Source of the DNA: Bryopsis sp. KO-2023
Taxonomy: Eukaryota; Chlorophyta; Ulvophyceae; Bryopsidales; Bryopsidaceae
Direction: 5' to 3'
DNA length: 64,000 bases
Assembly (NCBI GenBank): GCA_030272585.1
Contig: BSYQ01000005.1
Span: forward strand, 1,240,001-1,304,000
Both the position numbers and the translations under genes were made by a program. The notes under the pieces were generated by a model. That model worked only from the letters and a program-made list of their open reading frames with translations, made no database searches and was not told the origin of the DNA. Of this stretch, positions 11,264 to 23,068 are shown piece by piece (position 1 is the first letter of the stretch; every line of letters starts with the position of its first letter).

Positions 11264-11428
11264 CTCCTCAGAATTTCCAGAAACTGATCCCATTCCCCTT
11301 CTGGAACCAATCCTTGAGCTTTGTAATAGTGTTCAAACTTCTCGCTCTCTTTGATGATTTGGTCCCACTCTCGCTTTTTATACCCGCTCCCTTTCCGAGG
11401 CTCGCGGAATTCTCTCTTCGACGTATGC
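11264..11428 (-). CDS. NSUN2/Trm4-like RNA cytosine-5 methyltransferase N-terminal exon (partial), block A
   Basis: The minus-strand translation contains FEHYYKAQGLVPEGEWDQFL, which matches the N-terminal signature of NSUN2/Trm4 (FEHYY...VPEGEW.QF...LR). These enzymes place m5C in tRNA. In the family the next motif is PLPVTF; here PLPVTF occurs about 40 bases downstream (leftwards) but in a different frame, with no obvious intron between. The SAM-binding and double-Cys catalytic region is absent from this window. It is therefore a fragment. The same exon is at 51941-52105. Confidence 0.6.
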
Positions 11429-11849
11429 CTCGAGTGCACAATACCAAGAGATGTTTTTGAAATTAAAAAACAGAGTAAGGTACTACCAAAAACAAGGAGG
11501 GAGGAGAAAACAGACCCCCCCCCCCCCCCCCCAAAAAAAAATGGACCTCCACCCAAACCCGCAAACATTCCTCTAGTTCAATCATATTTGTGCCAGAGTG
11601 TATTGTGATATTTTCTGTCCGATGGACTCCTTGGTATGGAGAATTCCCATTTTATCCATTGAGCACTCAACTAATACGCCCCACCCACCCACAGCTCTAC
11701 ACGTATGGTTTTGGTTATGGTTTCCTCCCCTTGTTTTGATATGAGTCTTCGTCCAGGGTGGGCTTTTCCGCCTGGACTTCATTTCCTTTTTCATCTGCTG
11801 TTCACCTCGCCCATCAATGTATTAAAACAAGCAAGCAGGCTTTTTTGTT

Positions 11850-13760
11850 TTCAGAAACTGATGTGCTGAGCAAATCCAAGGCCGACCCATTTTGTTCATG
11901 CTGGATCCATCGAGCAGCACTGATGAACGCGTGTCGTTTTTACCCAAATTTCACAAATTTTACTCGGTTCTCAGTGGCGGCTGCGCCTCTGCCATAGACA
12001 TCCTCACCTTCTCAGCCAACCCCCGTTCACATGAGCAAGCAGCAGCCCAAACAACCGCTTCCGAGGCATTGATGTTACAGCGAACGCATCACGTCGTCTC
12101 ATACTGACGTGACGCCTTTCACTCGATCGACCTGCGGCCCGAAAGTGCAGCCACCCGCAAGCGAGACCATCAGTTATCAGAGGGTCCTGCGATCTGGAGG
12201 CGTCGGTTGAGTTGGTGGCGGCTGGTATCAGTGAAGAAACCGAATCGTATCCTGTATGGCCTCGACACGGCGACATCTCGCAACGACCCCTGCAAGTCGC
12301 ACTTCCCTGCATTTCCCTGTTGTTTCGTTGATCCTTTGTGGACCCTCAGTTGTAGATCATGAGAAAGGGTGGCCTGGTTTCCGCAGGAAGCGCTACGAGG
12401 TCGCCTGCAACCCCCTGTCGTGGTTGGAATCACTGACACCTGCCCATGCAATCACGCCACCAACTCATGCTCCGACAAGAGATGGATTTTCTGACCTTGC
12501 CTGTACTTTGGATGATCAAGTGTGTGTGTGTGTGTGTGTTTTTTTTCCCCAACTCAGGCTGAAGGTCCTGTGCAAATGGGCCAATTCACCCTTTGCTTGA
12601 CTGCATATTTTTTTGTTCTGTTATGCACAGTTACCCAGTTCGAATGGCGATCGTGGATTTGGATGATCCCCCTCCTTGGTGGAAACTCCAATCGAAGCAC
12701 CACTGGAATGCAGATCAAGTCCCAGCGAAAACCGAAACAGATGGTGCAGTGGAGCAGTGATGTCAGACCGATGTTTGTTTGCACAGGGGCTGTGAAATTG
12801 CTTACCAACCCTGCGAGTTGTGGGTATGTTGAAAACCCAATCAGCGTCCACTACTGTTATTCTCAGAACGGCGACCTGGAGAAATGCATAGCAGAGGTGA
12901 TCCCCCATTTGTGGCTTCAGGCCATACCATGTTGTGAGGTTTCTCTAATATATAGCTTGTAGTGTTGGCTTGGGTTATCTTCGATTGGTTGTGTTGCAAG
13001 GAAGCTGAGGGCACCTCATCCTTCGAAATCGCTGATGGTTTCGGTCCGTGTGTCACACCCCGAGCATGGGGATTTTTGTTGGTGCGGTCCTGACTGGAAG
13101 GCGCTGTGAAAGCACTGCACAGCGTGGAGAAAGGGAGGAGAAGGAGTGCTGTTCGTCGGATGCATGGAATGTGGAGTTCCGAAACCTGGCAGCCAATGTG
13201 GGGGCGGCTGTGTTGGATGCAGTGGTAGCAAATTTCTCAGATGTAAGGTTCGTGAGGAAAAGCAGCTGTTCGGAGGGGTTGCCCTTCAGAACTACGCAAA
13301 TGCAGAATTCGTTGGAAACGCTGGGGTCAGCAATGCTGTCCAACATCGATGCTTGACATAAACTGCAAGGATCTGATGATGTGCTGTGGTTGTCCCACGC
13401 CGTTTACCAACTTCCAGAGTTTTCTGTGTCGGGCCCGGAACATGCATTTTCCACAGAGCTTGGAAAGGTCTTTTTTCATGTAAGTCTCCTTCTGTTCCAG
13501 ATTGAAAGTTGAAAAAAAGTCGAAAGATTGGGGAAAAAAACAAAAAAGTATAAAACTTTTTGTGACTTTTTTTTGTTGTTTTGGCAGTTGCAGTACAGCT
13601 CCGTGTGCGTAATGTGTGACAATTTGAGTCGGGCCGCCGGATGCCCTGACAACATTGCAGATATTGTAGAATTGGCTGGGGACCTTGTGTCGAAACTCAG
13701 GGTGAGAATCGTACGAAAGTTTCACCAAAGTAAGATTCGACTGTACGGAACTGATGGTTT
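11850..13760 (+). other. Possible 5' exons of the USP7-like locus (block A)
   Basis: Several open, splice-bounded stretches on the plus strand: one ending at the GT microsatellite at 12520 (contains GWPGFRRKRYEVACNPLSWL), one from 12634 after a CACAG, and one at 13569-13699 (LQYSSVCVMCDNLSRAAGCP) bounded by GCAG and GTGAGA. None shows a family motif that I can name. They precede the USP homology on the same strand and may belong to it. Confidence 0.3.
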
Positions 13761-13979
13761 TCTCGCTGCCTATCATTCTCAATTATATATATTTATTTCG
13801 ATTCCACCCCATCAATTTTGATTTTTGTTTTTTCCTTCGAGCATCATACATCGCCACAATATCTCCATCAAACCCCTCCAAAATCCATGATTCATTCCAC
13901 AATGTTGATAAAACATGGAGTGTTTTTCCTACCACCACTGAATCGCCAAATGAATGATATGGGCCGTTTCAGTTTTGTT

Positions 13980-15737
13980 TGCAATGGTCGTCTTTGCAAT
14001 GCACGGGGGATTGGAGCGGACGAAACTCACAACGAGCTTTTTGTTGGGCAATCTCGAAATTACGTCGAAGCCGCCGACCCAAGACATAAACCATCGGACT
14101 TCTGAAAAAGAACTGTTCGTAGACTTGAGCCTAGAAGTGGAGGGTTGTCGAAACATTTACGAATCGTTGCTGACATCCTGCAAAGTGGAGGAGTTGGAGG
14201 GAGCCAATCAAATTCATGTGGAAGGTCATGGCCTCGTGGTACATGGAGGGTTTTTTTCTGTTTTATAAGTGGTGTTGAATTTGTGTCGGTCATCAACTGG
14301 GATGCATCAATCAGGGAAACGATTGCCAAACTCTATGATATTGAAAATAACCGTACGCGACTTTTACCCTGTTTTCAACTTCAAGGCATGGCGTCGTTTT
14401 TGCTGGCATATGTGTTGATTCTCTTTTTTTTTTTTTCTAAAAATGATTGCAAAAAACCTTTTTGTTTCTTTTTTGCAGGATGGTCGACGATACACTCGCC
14501 TGGAGAGATTGCCTCCAGTGTTACGGCTGCACCCGAAACGATTCGCATATGATTCTGAAAGCTCTTCAATCCTTAAGGTTCGTTCCATCAACTTCCACAG
14601 CATTTGTAAGGCATTTGTAAGACCAAAATATACAAGATTCGAAACTTCAGAATTGAAACTCTCTTTTATCCACAAAAACTAAATTTAAAATTTTTTCGAA
14701 GAAACGTTTGGATAGCCAGCAGACACATTCAACTGCTGTTTTCTGCTTGGGTTTCTTAATTTCCTTGTGTGTTCTTGTCAGACGAGCGGACAAGTTCAGT
14801 TTTATCCTGGAAGGCGCCACCCCCTCCACGACGATGCGATATCTGCCGCACAGTGTGGTAGTGCATTTGGGGACTCCTTTGGAGGGATCCTACTGCGTTT
14901 ATGTGAGAAAGACGCTCGGTGGCAACTGGGTGCAGCTGGATGAGGACAGCATGGCGGAGGAGGAGGAATTACGCTGTGTTTGATGCCCTGGATTTCGAAC
15001 TGAAAAATCGCATGTTTCGAAGTTTTCAGCTTGGCATCACAAAGCATAGATGTTTGTTTTTCCTGGGATGAATTGGCAGAGGTCAGCAAAGCAATGGCTG
15101 GCCCTGCGGAGGGGCACCTGTATGTCGACGTGAATGTGATAACGGAGGAGGATCTGGAAAGGGCATCTCTGGATTTGCATTGCCTCGAAGTTATGGCACC
15201 GGACCGGAAAGTCTTTTCGTATCGAATGCACAAACACGAGTCCATCGGAGATGTTCGACGCAAGGTATTTTGACAAGAAAAACATCCGCAGAATTTTGAA
15301 CAATGAATTATGTCGCATTAGCATCATCGTAAATGGATTGTAACGAGCGCATGAATCCTTCCCCACCCACCCACCCAAAAAATTCAGTCGAAAAGAAACA
15401 AAGATCCAAATTCTCTAGGAGTTTTTTTATTCTCTTGTTGTGGATGAGTTTATTTTTAGTAATGTCAAATTAAATGAGTTTGTTTATGCTAGAGATCCGT
15501 TTTTTGGTGTGTCTGTCAGCTTTGCAGGGATTTAGGGATATCCCAAGATGCACACAAGCTTTGGCTTTGGTCGAAACGACAAAATCTGATGAGGCTTTCA
15601 CTGAAAGCCCCGCCAGAAAGCAGGTTGCTTGAGATCAAGAACCCGACCTTCTGAGCAAAAACGGCGAAAGTATTTTGCTGATGTTTCGATCCTTCGAAGG
15701 GGACCCTGGAGTTTCTGGGCGAAAGGAGCATTCCACG
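13980..15737 (+). pseudogene. USP7-like ubiquitin-specific protease, decayed, block A
   Basis: USP7/HAUSP is a deubiquitinase. Homologous pieces in the right order: LLGNLEITSK...ELFVDLSLEVEGCRNIYESL to GHGL (ending 14235); exon 14479-14577, LERLPPVLRLHPKRFAYD (USP box, QLPPVL.L.L.RF.YD); exon 14782-14982, VVVHLG...GSYCVYV...W..LDED (catalytic His region); exon 15030-15264, HLYVDVNVITEEDL (first UBL-like domain); exon 15520-15737, LGISQDAHKLWLWSKR and CFDPSKGTLEFLGERSIP. The His of the GGHY motif is replaced by Ser. The exon 14577/14782 phases do not match. In-frame TGA codons lie at 15652-15654 and 15679-15681. The conserved NAYMLVY segment is missing. The Cys box was not found. I read it as a pseudogene. 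The copy at 54763-56519 has the same lesions. Confidence 0.65.
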
Positions 15738-16283
15738 GTAAAAAGGAATCACATGCCATTGTGTCCAAAAAAGGAGGCAAAACAAGATCACCATAATACA
15801 AACATAGTCGGTTGTGTGCGGTCGTCACCTCAACATCCCCCCCCACCAATTGTTTTGTGCTTGCTTTTCCATCGAGGCACAGAGGGGCTGTGTTCATCTT
15901 TTTCCTTTCTCTATCGATTTTCTACGCTCTTGTGTGGTGCCTCATTCCTCGAAAAATCTTTCCTGACGCCTGACGCGGAAATCTATGATAAAAATATGTG
16001 TATGTATGCATGTATGTATGGTTATGTTATGTTGAGCTTCCAGAGTGAAACTGAACTGCAGACCGTTTCATGACAGAGAGGTACCAAAGAACACGGGGCT
16101 CTCGTCTTTTTGCTGTTTTGAGAATGATGGGCTCGTTTTGAAAGAAGATGAACCGAAGGGAAAACGGAACCTGTTATGATCTTTGGAATCCGCTTTTTTT
16201 TTTTTTCCAGGCAGGCCAGCTGGTGCTTTGGTGGTTTGAACTGATGCTTTCATGTTCCACAGGACCCTGGTTTTGAGTTTTGA

Positions 16284-16915
16284 GTGTGGATTGAGGGAGA
16301 CAGGGACGACCTGTGATTTGCCAGTTTTGAGTTTGTAACTCTAGATTATGTATGGATGTGGATATGTGGCAAAGAGAACAAAGATGATGCGTGCAACTCT
16401 GGGCGTTTGCAGCAGTGAATGACCTGATGGATTTCTTGCTTTAGGAGGTGGTGCGACATCAGATTTGACCCAGGAGCTGCATGTAGTTGGATAGGACAGT
16501 TTCCCCTGTTCCATCATCATAGGAGCAGTGTTGAGGTCCCAGTGCAGCTGTGTGTATCATATGTTTTGAAAGGAAATTCTGTTGCCCAGTGCGGATATGT
16601 GTACCATATCGTTTGAAAGGCCGTTTTGTTATTGATTAGTCATCTTTAGAATTGTGATTCAACAGCTGCTTTCTAAATTCCTTGCAGTGAAAAAATACGG
16701 ATGCTGGAGGGCATCGAATTCGTTTGTAAACGATTGTGAACTCATTCGTGGTGTTTCAGTATCCGTGTTCCATCAACAAGCCCAAAACAAAAGATCAATC
16801 CGGGTGAATTGCACCTCCAGTGGAGAGGTTCTCCGCCAAGGGTCCTTGTTCCCCCCCCAATTTCCCTTTTTTCAGAGACCAACCCATAGTTTGGTTGGAA
16901 CAGTACTTTCGTACT
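16284..16915. repeat. Segment E' (present three times)
   Basis: This stretch within block A recurs in block B (57067-57700) and in isolation at 38157-38785. It includes an open stretch after a TTGCAG acceptor at 16687 but no recognised product. Confidence 0.8.
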
Positions 16916-17907
16916 TTTCACATGCAAGAATGTGAATTCCACGGCACCTAAATGAAACCCAACAAAGCCGATCAGGAGCTTCCAAGCGAACGACGTAATT
17001 CCAAACACTATGGGAAAACAGCAACACCAGAACAGAAACATACGTGGAGGGATACTGCCCCAAGACAGCCAACGGCATTCAACGAGCGTTGTCTGAGCAA
17101 TCAACTGATGTTTGGAAGCCCAATCTGCAGTAGATTTGTGCAAAAACCAAATGATTAACCAAACGGACCCTCACCTCGAACGATATCTGTGAGGCAAACA
17201 CTCCACAATACAATGAATTTACTCACCCCAGCAACCAGATTTCCACAAGTAATTTCTATCACTATCTAGGTTCAATTGACCATGAAACCCAGCCCTGCAT
17301 GCAGCTTCCCATGCCAACCAACCTATCTGTTTTTACCCCGTGTTTTTTCAAAATAAGACGAACCCAAAGCCTCGGTTGAACGTGCTATTGACCGCTATCG
17401 ATGACTCGTTGGCTGGTCCGGGTTGCTACTGGTTTTTTGTCGATGCAATTCGGGTAGTACCATTTCCCATTCGGAACCTTTGCTAGGCCGATACATTCAA
17501 CATGGATGGCCACTGTGCAGAAAGAAGCCTGAAATCAAAAGCAGAGGGAAACATACATCTATTTTTATATATTGAATTGGAATTATTTTACACACAGCCA
17601 AAAGGTCGAGTGCAGCCGACTCAGAAAAAAACAAACAAACAAAATAACACCACCGTGTAATCGCGGTGTCCATATCTAGCTCTCTACCTCAAAGGTAAAC
17701 GAAGAAGAAACTGATTCGAGAACCAACGGAACAAAAAAAGTAAAAACAGGGAAAAAAAAAAGGAAAGAGTGCAAAAAAGGTGAGGGAGCCGGGATTCAAC
17801 CCGTGATGTTAACCGATTGTCGAAATCCGCATTGGTCGCCTGATTCGGACGAACCGTGTTAACCAACCGCCTCGTTCAACTAGTCGCTCGCTGCTCTCAA
17901 GTACCCC
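16890..17907. repeat. Segment C' (present three times)
   Basis: Recurs in block B and, with internal deletions, at 35845-36640. Contains the tRNA-like sequence at 17779-17874. Confidence 0.75.
17779..17874 (-). ncRNA. tRNA-like sequence with Pol III-type T run (copy 1 of 3)
   Basis: Read on the minus strand, it has a D-arm-like GTTGGTTAACACG, a T-arm-like CGGGTTGAATCCCG (one base short of the canonical loop), weak pairing of the two ends (GAGGCGG with CTCCCTC), then ACC and a run of six T. No isotype can be assigned because the anticodon arm is not clear. Most likely a tRNA-derived SINE or tRNA pseudogene. Other copies: 36489-36584 and 58760-58855. Confidence 0.35.
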
Positions 17908-18338
17908 ACCACACAAAGTCACATCGTTCGGCCTGCCTCACGTTTTATAACATAACTGAAGGGGTCCTGGAGGATTTCGCGGAACGGGGGCTGCAAGATT
18001 TGGACGAAGTTGTTGTTAGGACTCCATTGGCTCCGTATGGTTGAGTTTCTTTCCAGTGAAATCAGTTTTGTCAGGTCGAGTTTCTTTCCACAATTGGCCC
18101 CTCTTACTCACAAGACAGTTGACCTGATCAAGTGCATCAGCCATGGAGTTTGTTTTTGCCCCACAGGGTGTTTTTAACTCAATCAAATCCATTTGAAAGC
18201 TTTTACAAACCATCAGATCCTCAAAGAGGATTCGATTTGAGCTGTGTGGATGACTGGAATGCACCCATGAATTGCATTGAATCCTTATTCTGTGTTTCTG
18301 GAGTGTTTTTTTGGCTGGATTGCTTTTATTATTTTTAG

Positions 18339-19348
18339 CATTGCTTGGTGTTCTCCCAGACAAGCCATTTGATCAGGCTCTGCTTGCATATGCCATGAGT
18401 GGGATACTGAGCAATCGAGAGTTGATGCTAAGTATCATCCAAGCAGATCCCACATCCCAGGTATGTGTGCAATTGTCTGCTTGCGCCTAAATCTAAACTT
18501 ACTGCAGACAAAAAAAAAGAAAATCTGATAAAGTCAAGCTGCAGCCTTGTGTTTTTGCCCTTCCAGAAAGACAGATTTTCACTGCTTGAGGAATATTTGG
18601 CGAAAAGCGTGGTGTTGTGGTTTAAAAAATTAACAAATATCAAAGAATTAATCCTACTTCAACAGCACATTTCAAACTGGAGGCTCGACAAGATAGGATA
18701 AAGAAATGGAACACAAGCTCTTCCAAGGTTTTTTCTTTTTGGTTTCACTGAAGAAATTCGGCAGCAGAGCGCTCGTTGATCAGTTTGTGAGGGGGTTCTT
18801 GTCGTAATGAATAGAAAGGGAAAAAAGGAATGAGAAACTTGTATAAGCCAATTCTTTCATTCAGCTCCCCCCCCCCCCCCCCGGATTTAAACTGAAACTA
18901 ACCACAGATACTATGGAGCTGTTCCACAAATTCAGAAAAATATTAAAGGTTCAGCATAGCTGCCCAATCCCAACTTCATTTCCCCATACATAAATGCCAA
19001 CCAATGCATCTGGAGCCTATCGTTAATTCTTCCTTTTTGGGGTATTGCATTTGTTGAATCCTCACTTTTTCTTTCATATATGTAAATAAATTGGCTAAAT
19101 CACATCGTTTTGTACGCCCTTCGTTGGGCAAGCTTGCTCAATGTAAATTGAATTCAATTTACATGTTCATGAACATTCAATCAAAATTAAATAGAAAAGA
19201 ATTCCTTATTATTACCTTAGGCAGTTGATTCTTCCTGTATTTCTTTCTTTTTTTGCAGCTAAGTGCATCTACCACAGGGCGTCGACTCACTTGCGATTCT
19301 TGCAGCCCCGTAGACTCCACCGTTTGCGCAAGCTGCTGGGCTCAAGAT
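18339..19348 (+). CDS. Two exons of an unassigned gene with a Cys-rich end
   Basis: Exon 18339-18460 (after TTTTTAG, before GTATGT) encodes LLGVLPDKPFDQALLAYAMS followed by a helical stretch. Exon 19259-19348 (after TTTTTTTGCAG, before GTATGC) continues in phase and encodes TCDSCSPVDSTVCASCWAQD, with four Cys in two CxxC pairs, suggesting a small zinc-binding end. I recognise no family. An open piece at 17940-18044, ending at a GT, may be the preceding exon and is the only part shared with block B. Confidence 0.4.
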
Positions 19349-20957
19349 GTATGCTCCCCCATGTTTTGGTGCCCATGATGTTCAGGGATAAACTAATTTT
19401 CCTTCGAGTTTATATCAAAAAAAGAAAAAAAAAGCATGATTTTTTAAATCTTGACGTCTGCTCATCAAGATTCCTCAATTTTGACATTTCTAAATATATA
19501 TATATATATGTATTTTTTCACCAAAAGCAAATACTTGCCTTCTGTCTGACAGGCAGGGTTTTCAAATTTTATTATTAAAGGGAAAAAAACAAACAAACAT
19601 TGTTATGCTGATGTTGATGGATTTTCGACCTTTTGGAAGGGGGTCAGTCATCGTTTCATTAGTCATCATTTTGTAGATCATGAGTTGGTATTTCGATGCA
19701 ATTGGCAACAAATGTCATTGCTTATTGCCAAGAACACTCGTGATTTTCAAAACAGTAAGAATTCAAAACAGTAAGAATTTTCTCGGAAAAACAACAACTG
19801 GCTAGATATTTTGCTCCTTTCTGAGGTTGGGGGAGTTGGGGTGGAGGGTATTTTGATATGAAAGGATTTTCAATGAGATATCCATAGACGGGGCGCTCCA
19901 GGCACTGGCTGCAACATATTACTAATCCTTGACTCCCTGAAGCAGCGTTGGTCAGTTGAACTTGATTTCAAGGGGAAACAGTAGGTTCGGTGCTTGATGA
20001 AAAGCAGCAGTTCTACAAAAGAAGCTCCATCATTTTCTTTTTTTTTTGGGGGGGGGGACCTTACAAAATATGTTGGATCAATGGAATTGGTGCGGCTGTG
20101 GGGTTTCATGCATGCTTGGTGTCGAGCCCTTTTCATTCTGTTTCTCCGGGGTCTTTACCAGTGCACCTCCACATAATTTTTAAGCACAAGGGAAAAAATT
20201 GTTGATGTGGGAACGACAAGTTATTGGTTACTTGGATCAATGTGGCGGGGGGTTTCGACTTGCTTTACGCTTTGATCGATTGATGTTTGGGATGCAATAT
20301 TAGAGAAGAACTATTCAGGAAACACACCCATAAAGAAAATCCATGTGATTTAGAGGTGGAGGGTAGTGTAGGCGAAAACCAAAAAAACGTTATGGAATGA
20401 TTCGATATTGGTATCGAAGTGGAGCCATGATTTCAGTGCTGGGTCTTGCTGCATCAAATAATTCTGATATTCGAGACCAAATCGTGGGATCCTAGTCCAT
20501 TGTGGGGCCCTTTTGCCCTTTTTTTTCTTGTATTTTTCAAAGAACTTGAGAAAAAGAGAGACGGGCGCGTTCGAAATTCCAATTAATGGTTGGTTCGATT
20601 CTCATAATATTTGTTTGTACAAATCATGTTCACTACTCTACTCGTGCCTGGTCTCCGTTTTTCCTCCTTATTTTCTTGCCTTTGCTTCTGAGGTTTATTA
20701 TATGGGAGAAGTATACCCCCCTCCCTTGGTGAACCTGGTTCTGGATTGTGGCAATTCTGGGGGAGGGAGTGGAGTTTGGATGGATGGCAAATGCTGTCTT
20801 TTCCAATGCATTAGATTTGTCAGAGAACCATCCAATCAAAGCCCGAGGAACGCAACGTGCACGGGCGATGACCATTATATACGTATTTTTTTATCTGTGA
20901 TGCTCGCATCCACTCCTCTCCGATCGAACGTAGACCTGCCAAATCATCCCCTCAGGT
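19349..20957. other. Unassigned stretch
   Basis: AT-rich with TATA dinucleotide and G-run tracts. A plus-strand open frame at 20513-20980 shows no domain and lacks coding character. No gene supported. Confidence 0.45.
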
Positions 20958-21047
20958 CGGCTGAAAACGATTCATCGTAGTCCCAAAGGCTTCGTGAAAG
21001 GTGGGCTGAAAACGATTCATCGCAATCCCAAAGGCTTCGTGAAAGGC
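20958..21047. repeat. 45-bp tandem duplication upstream of the F-box gene
   Basis: Two adjacent 45-base units containing CTGAAAACGATTCATCG and CCCAAAGGCTTCGTGAAAGG, differing at a few positions. They end about 265 bases before the F-box/WD40 start codon, so they could form part of its promoter. Confidence 0.75.
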
Positions 21048-21312
21048 TGCGTTTATCGTTCGTGCCTTGCTGGTTGAGTTGGTGCAGCTCCAGATTGAGT
21101 ACAGTAGTGATTTCGATTTATGGTGCCGCCTTGCGCCCCAGCGAAAAAGCTTTGTTCGCTTAAAAAGGCTTGCGCCCTCGGCAAGGCAATCGAATTCTCG
21201 CTTTTGAGAGCGTCGTTTCTTTCGAAAGCAGAGTGACTCCTCCTGAAAAATATTTTCATTGGTTGATTTGCTGATTGGTGAATCGTTTTTTCGAATTGAA
21301 GGGGGCGGAACC

Positions 21313-22359
21313 ATGAGCGATTGTATTCCGGTCCAATGGGAGTTGCCTAGAGATATCATGGTCGATATTCTACAAAGAATTCCTGTTGTATCGCTTGCCA
21401 CATGTCGTTGTGTGGCCAAATATTGGCGAGAAGTCACGAATCAGGAGTCTTCCCTGAAAAGGAAAATCGATTTGGAGCGCGCGTGGCTGCATGAACCGGT
21501 AGAGCCTATTGTTCATAATCCTCAAACACGGTTTCCCGCATGTTGTTGTGCCATGATGGAGAATTTCATTGCCTTGGGAGGTTATCACGGGCTCAAGGTG
21601 TTTGATTTCGGTCGAAAAAAATTTATTTTTGATTGTGAGGAGGTTGGCGTCGTCCGTAGTCTCTCTTTCATGGATGGGATTCTTGTGACCGGGGGTGACA
21701 AAGGTCATCTGTGTGGATATATCCCACCCACATGGAAAAAGCTTATCCAAATTCGTATTTCCAATCGTGAAATCTTATCGATTGCGGACCTTGGCGATAA
21801 TGTGGCTCTTGGGAGTGAATTTGGGGGTCTTCACATTTGGAGAAAAGGGAGCAGGATGATTGAATCTCTTCAAGGCCATAAAGAAAAAATTACTTGTCTC
21901 TTGCCCCAACCAAATAATCTTCTGATGAGTGGGTCGATGGATGAGACTATTCGAGTATGGAACCTGCTTGATAATACTTGCCTCAGAGTGATTAGTGGGC
22001 AGGAAGGGGGAGCAATCTGTTTGAATGTGTCTGATGGACTTATTGTTTGTGGAGCGTTTGATGGCAACATTCGCTTGTGGGAATGCGAAAGCGGTCAGCA
22101 TGTCCGAACCTTTCGAGGTCCTATAAATAGTGGGACCTCTGTTTTTGTTAGAGAAGGTCGGATATTCACAGGATCTAATGATGCGATAAAAATATGGGAT
22201 GTAACGGAGGGGGAGTGTGTGAGGAGTTTTCACTGTTCGAAAAATCTGGACCAAGGTTTCCCGTTAAGGATGGGTTTGTTATGGGTAGATGATGAGAGGT
22301 TACTGGCCGTTCGTGGTAATGGGCATATTTGGGAGTGGGATTTTTCCAAGGGAGTCTAA
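21313..22359 (+). CDS. F-box/WD40-repeat protein
   Basis: Intronless 348-codon gene. The first ATG in the frame is at 21313, followed directly by a protein that opens with an F-box: WELPRDIMVDILQRIPVVSL...CRCVAKYWREV, about residues 11-45. F-boxes bind Skp1 in SCF ubiquitin ligases. From about residue 80 to the end run WD40-type blades; several end in recognisable repeats (ETIRVWNLLD, GNIRLWECES, DAIKIWDVTE). The beta-propeller would bind the substrate. It is probably a substrate receptor of an SCF E3 ligase in nucleus or cytosol; the substrate cannot be predicted. The frame is clean and ends in TAA. The single-exon structure, unlike the intron-rich neighbours, suggests a retrogene or an expanded F-box family member. 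Confidence 0.85.
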   Translation: MSDCIPVQWELPRDIMVDILQRIPVVSLATCRCVAKYWREVTNQESSLKRKIDLERAWLHEPVEPIVHNPQTRFPACCCAMMENFIALGGYHGLKVFDFGRKKFIFDCEEVGVVRSLSFMDGILVTGGDKGHLCGYIPPTWKKLIQIRISNREILSIADLGDNVALGSEFGGLHIWRKGSRMIESLQGHKEKITCLLPQPNNLLMSGSMDETIRVWNLLDNTCLRVISGQEGGAICLNVSDGLIVCGAFDGNIRLWECESGQHVRTFRGPINSGTSVFVREGRIFTGSNDAIKIWDVTEGECVRSFHCSKNLDQGFPLRMGLLWVDDERLLAVRGNGHIWEWDFSKGV

Positions 22360-22369
22360 GCATTCTTTT

Positions 22370-23044
22370 GTTTGATACAATTCTGGTACTCACATGTTCA
22401 TTGATTGGGAGGTGAAATTTAAAAAGAAGAGTGGCTTTTTTTGGATGGTTCTAGCTTCTTATTCATCAACCAATTATCTCGTGTCTGCTTGTTTCTTTTA
22501 TATTTCAAGTCACCGTGAATGAAGAGAACATATGCAACTCAGTTTCTTCATACTTAAATATTCGACAGAATTCGTGAAATTGAGTAGCTCTGAACCACCA
22601 AATTAGTTTATTGTATGGAAAAAACAGTCGCTGTTCGCTATGAATGCAAAGATGAACCCAAACACAATAACAGGAATCGAAATTCTGGAATCCCATCAGC
22701 AACAGGGCTTTTTCTTGGTGGTGCAAACTGGGAGTGGACCGCTTGTGCGACGGACAAACAATAAATTCATCTTCGATTAAATGACTGTAAGTTTCGAGTA
22801 AACGCCGGTCCCGTCCACATCAGAAGCGAGTTTTTGGCAAATCGGGTTTGGGTTGAGCACTCCGCTCGTGTGTAGGTGCCATGTCCGCGACTGCCAAGTC
22901 CATGGCTGCCATTCAAGAAAAAATTTGGAGTTCCTCTACCAGTGTATTCACTCCTTCCATTAATGTATGCGACTGCCCCTTCCACAAGCGAGGTCTTTGT
23001 TGAAGGGTGGAACACATCTATTTTTGTAGAAACACGACGAAAAT
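22370..23044. other. Unassigned stretch with a possible minus-strand exon
   Basis: On the minus strand 22767-23010 is open and reads with a plausible composition (YINGRSEYTGRGTPNFFLNG), but I see no family motif. Kept only as a possibility. Confidence 0.25.
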
Positions 23045-23068
23045 GGCAGGTGGAACGTTCCACCTGCC
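23045..23068. repeat. Perfect 24-bp palindrome
   Basis: GGCAGGTGGAAC followed immediately by its exact reverse complement. Each half carries an E-box-like CAGGTG/CACCTG. Could be a dimeric protein-binding site or a small fold-back footprint. Confidence 0.8.

Larger units (their letters stand above)
9213..18046. repeat. Segmental duplication, block A
   Basis: Collinear with 42605-59027 at very high identity (occasional single-base changes such as 10064 and 10485). The other copy differs by a 7.3-kb retrotransposon insertion, 115 extra bases (52565-52679) and about 190 extra bases (58517-58710). Adding these differences accounts for the length of block B. Both copies break inside ordinary sequence, with no repeat at the ends. 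Confidence 0.9.

Noticed and set aside
15640..15690. TGA read as Trp or selenocysteine in the USP7-like locus
   Set aside because: The gypsy polyprotein and NOB1 both end in TGA, the locus has lost its catalytic His, and copy B has gained another stop. Decay explains all of it.
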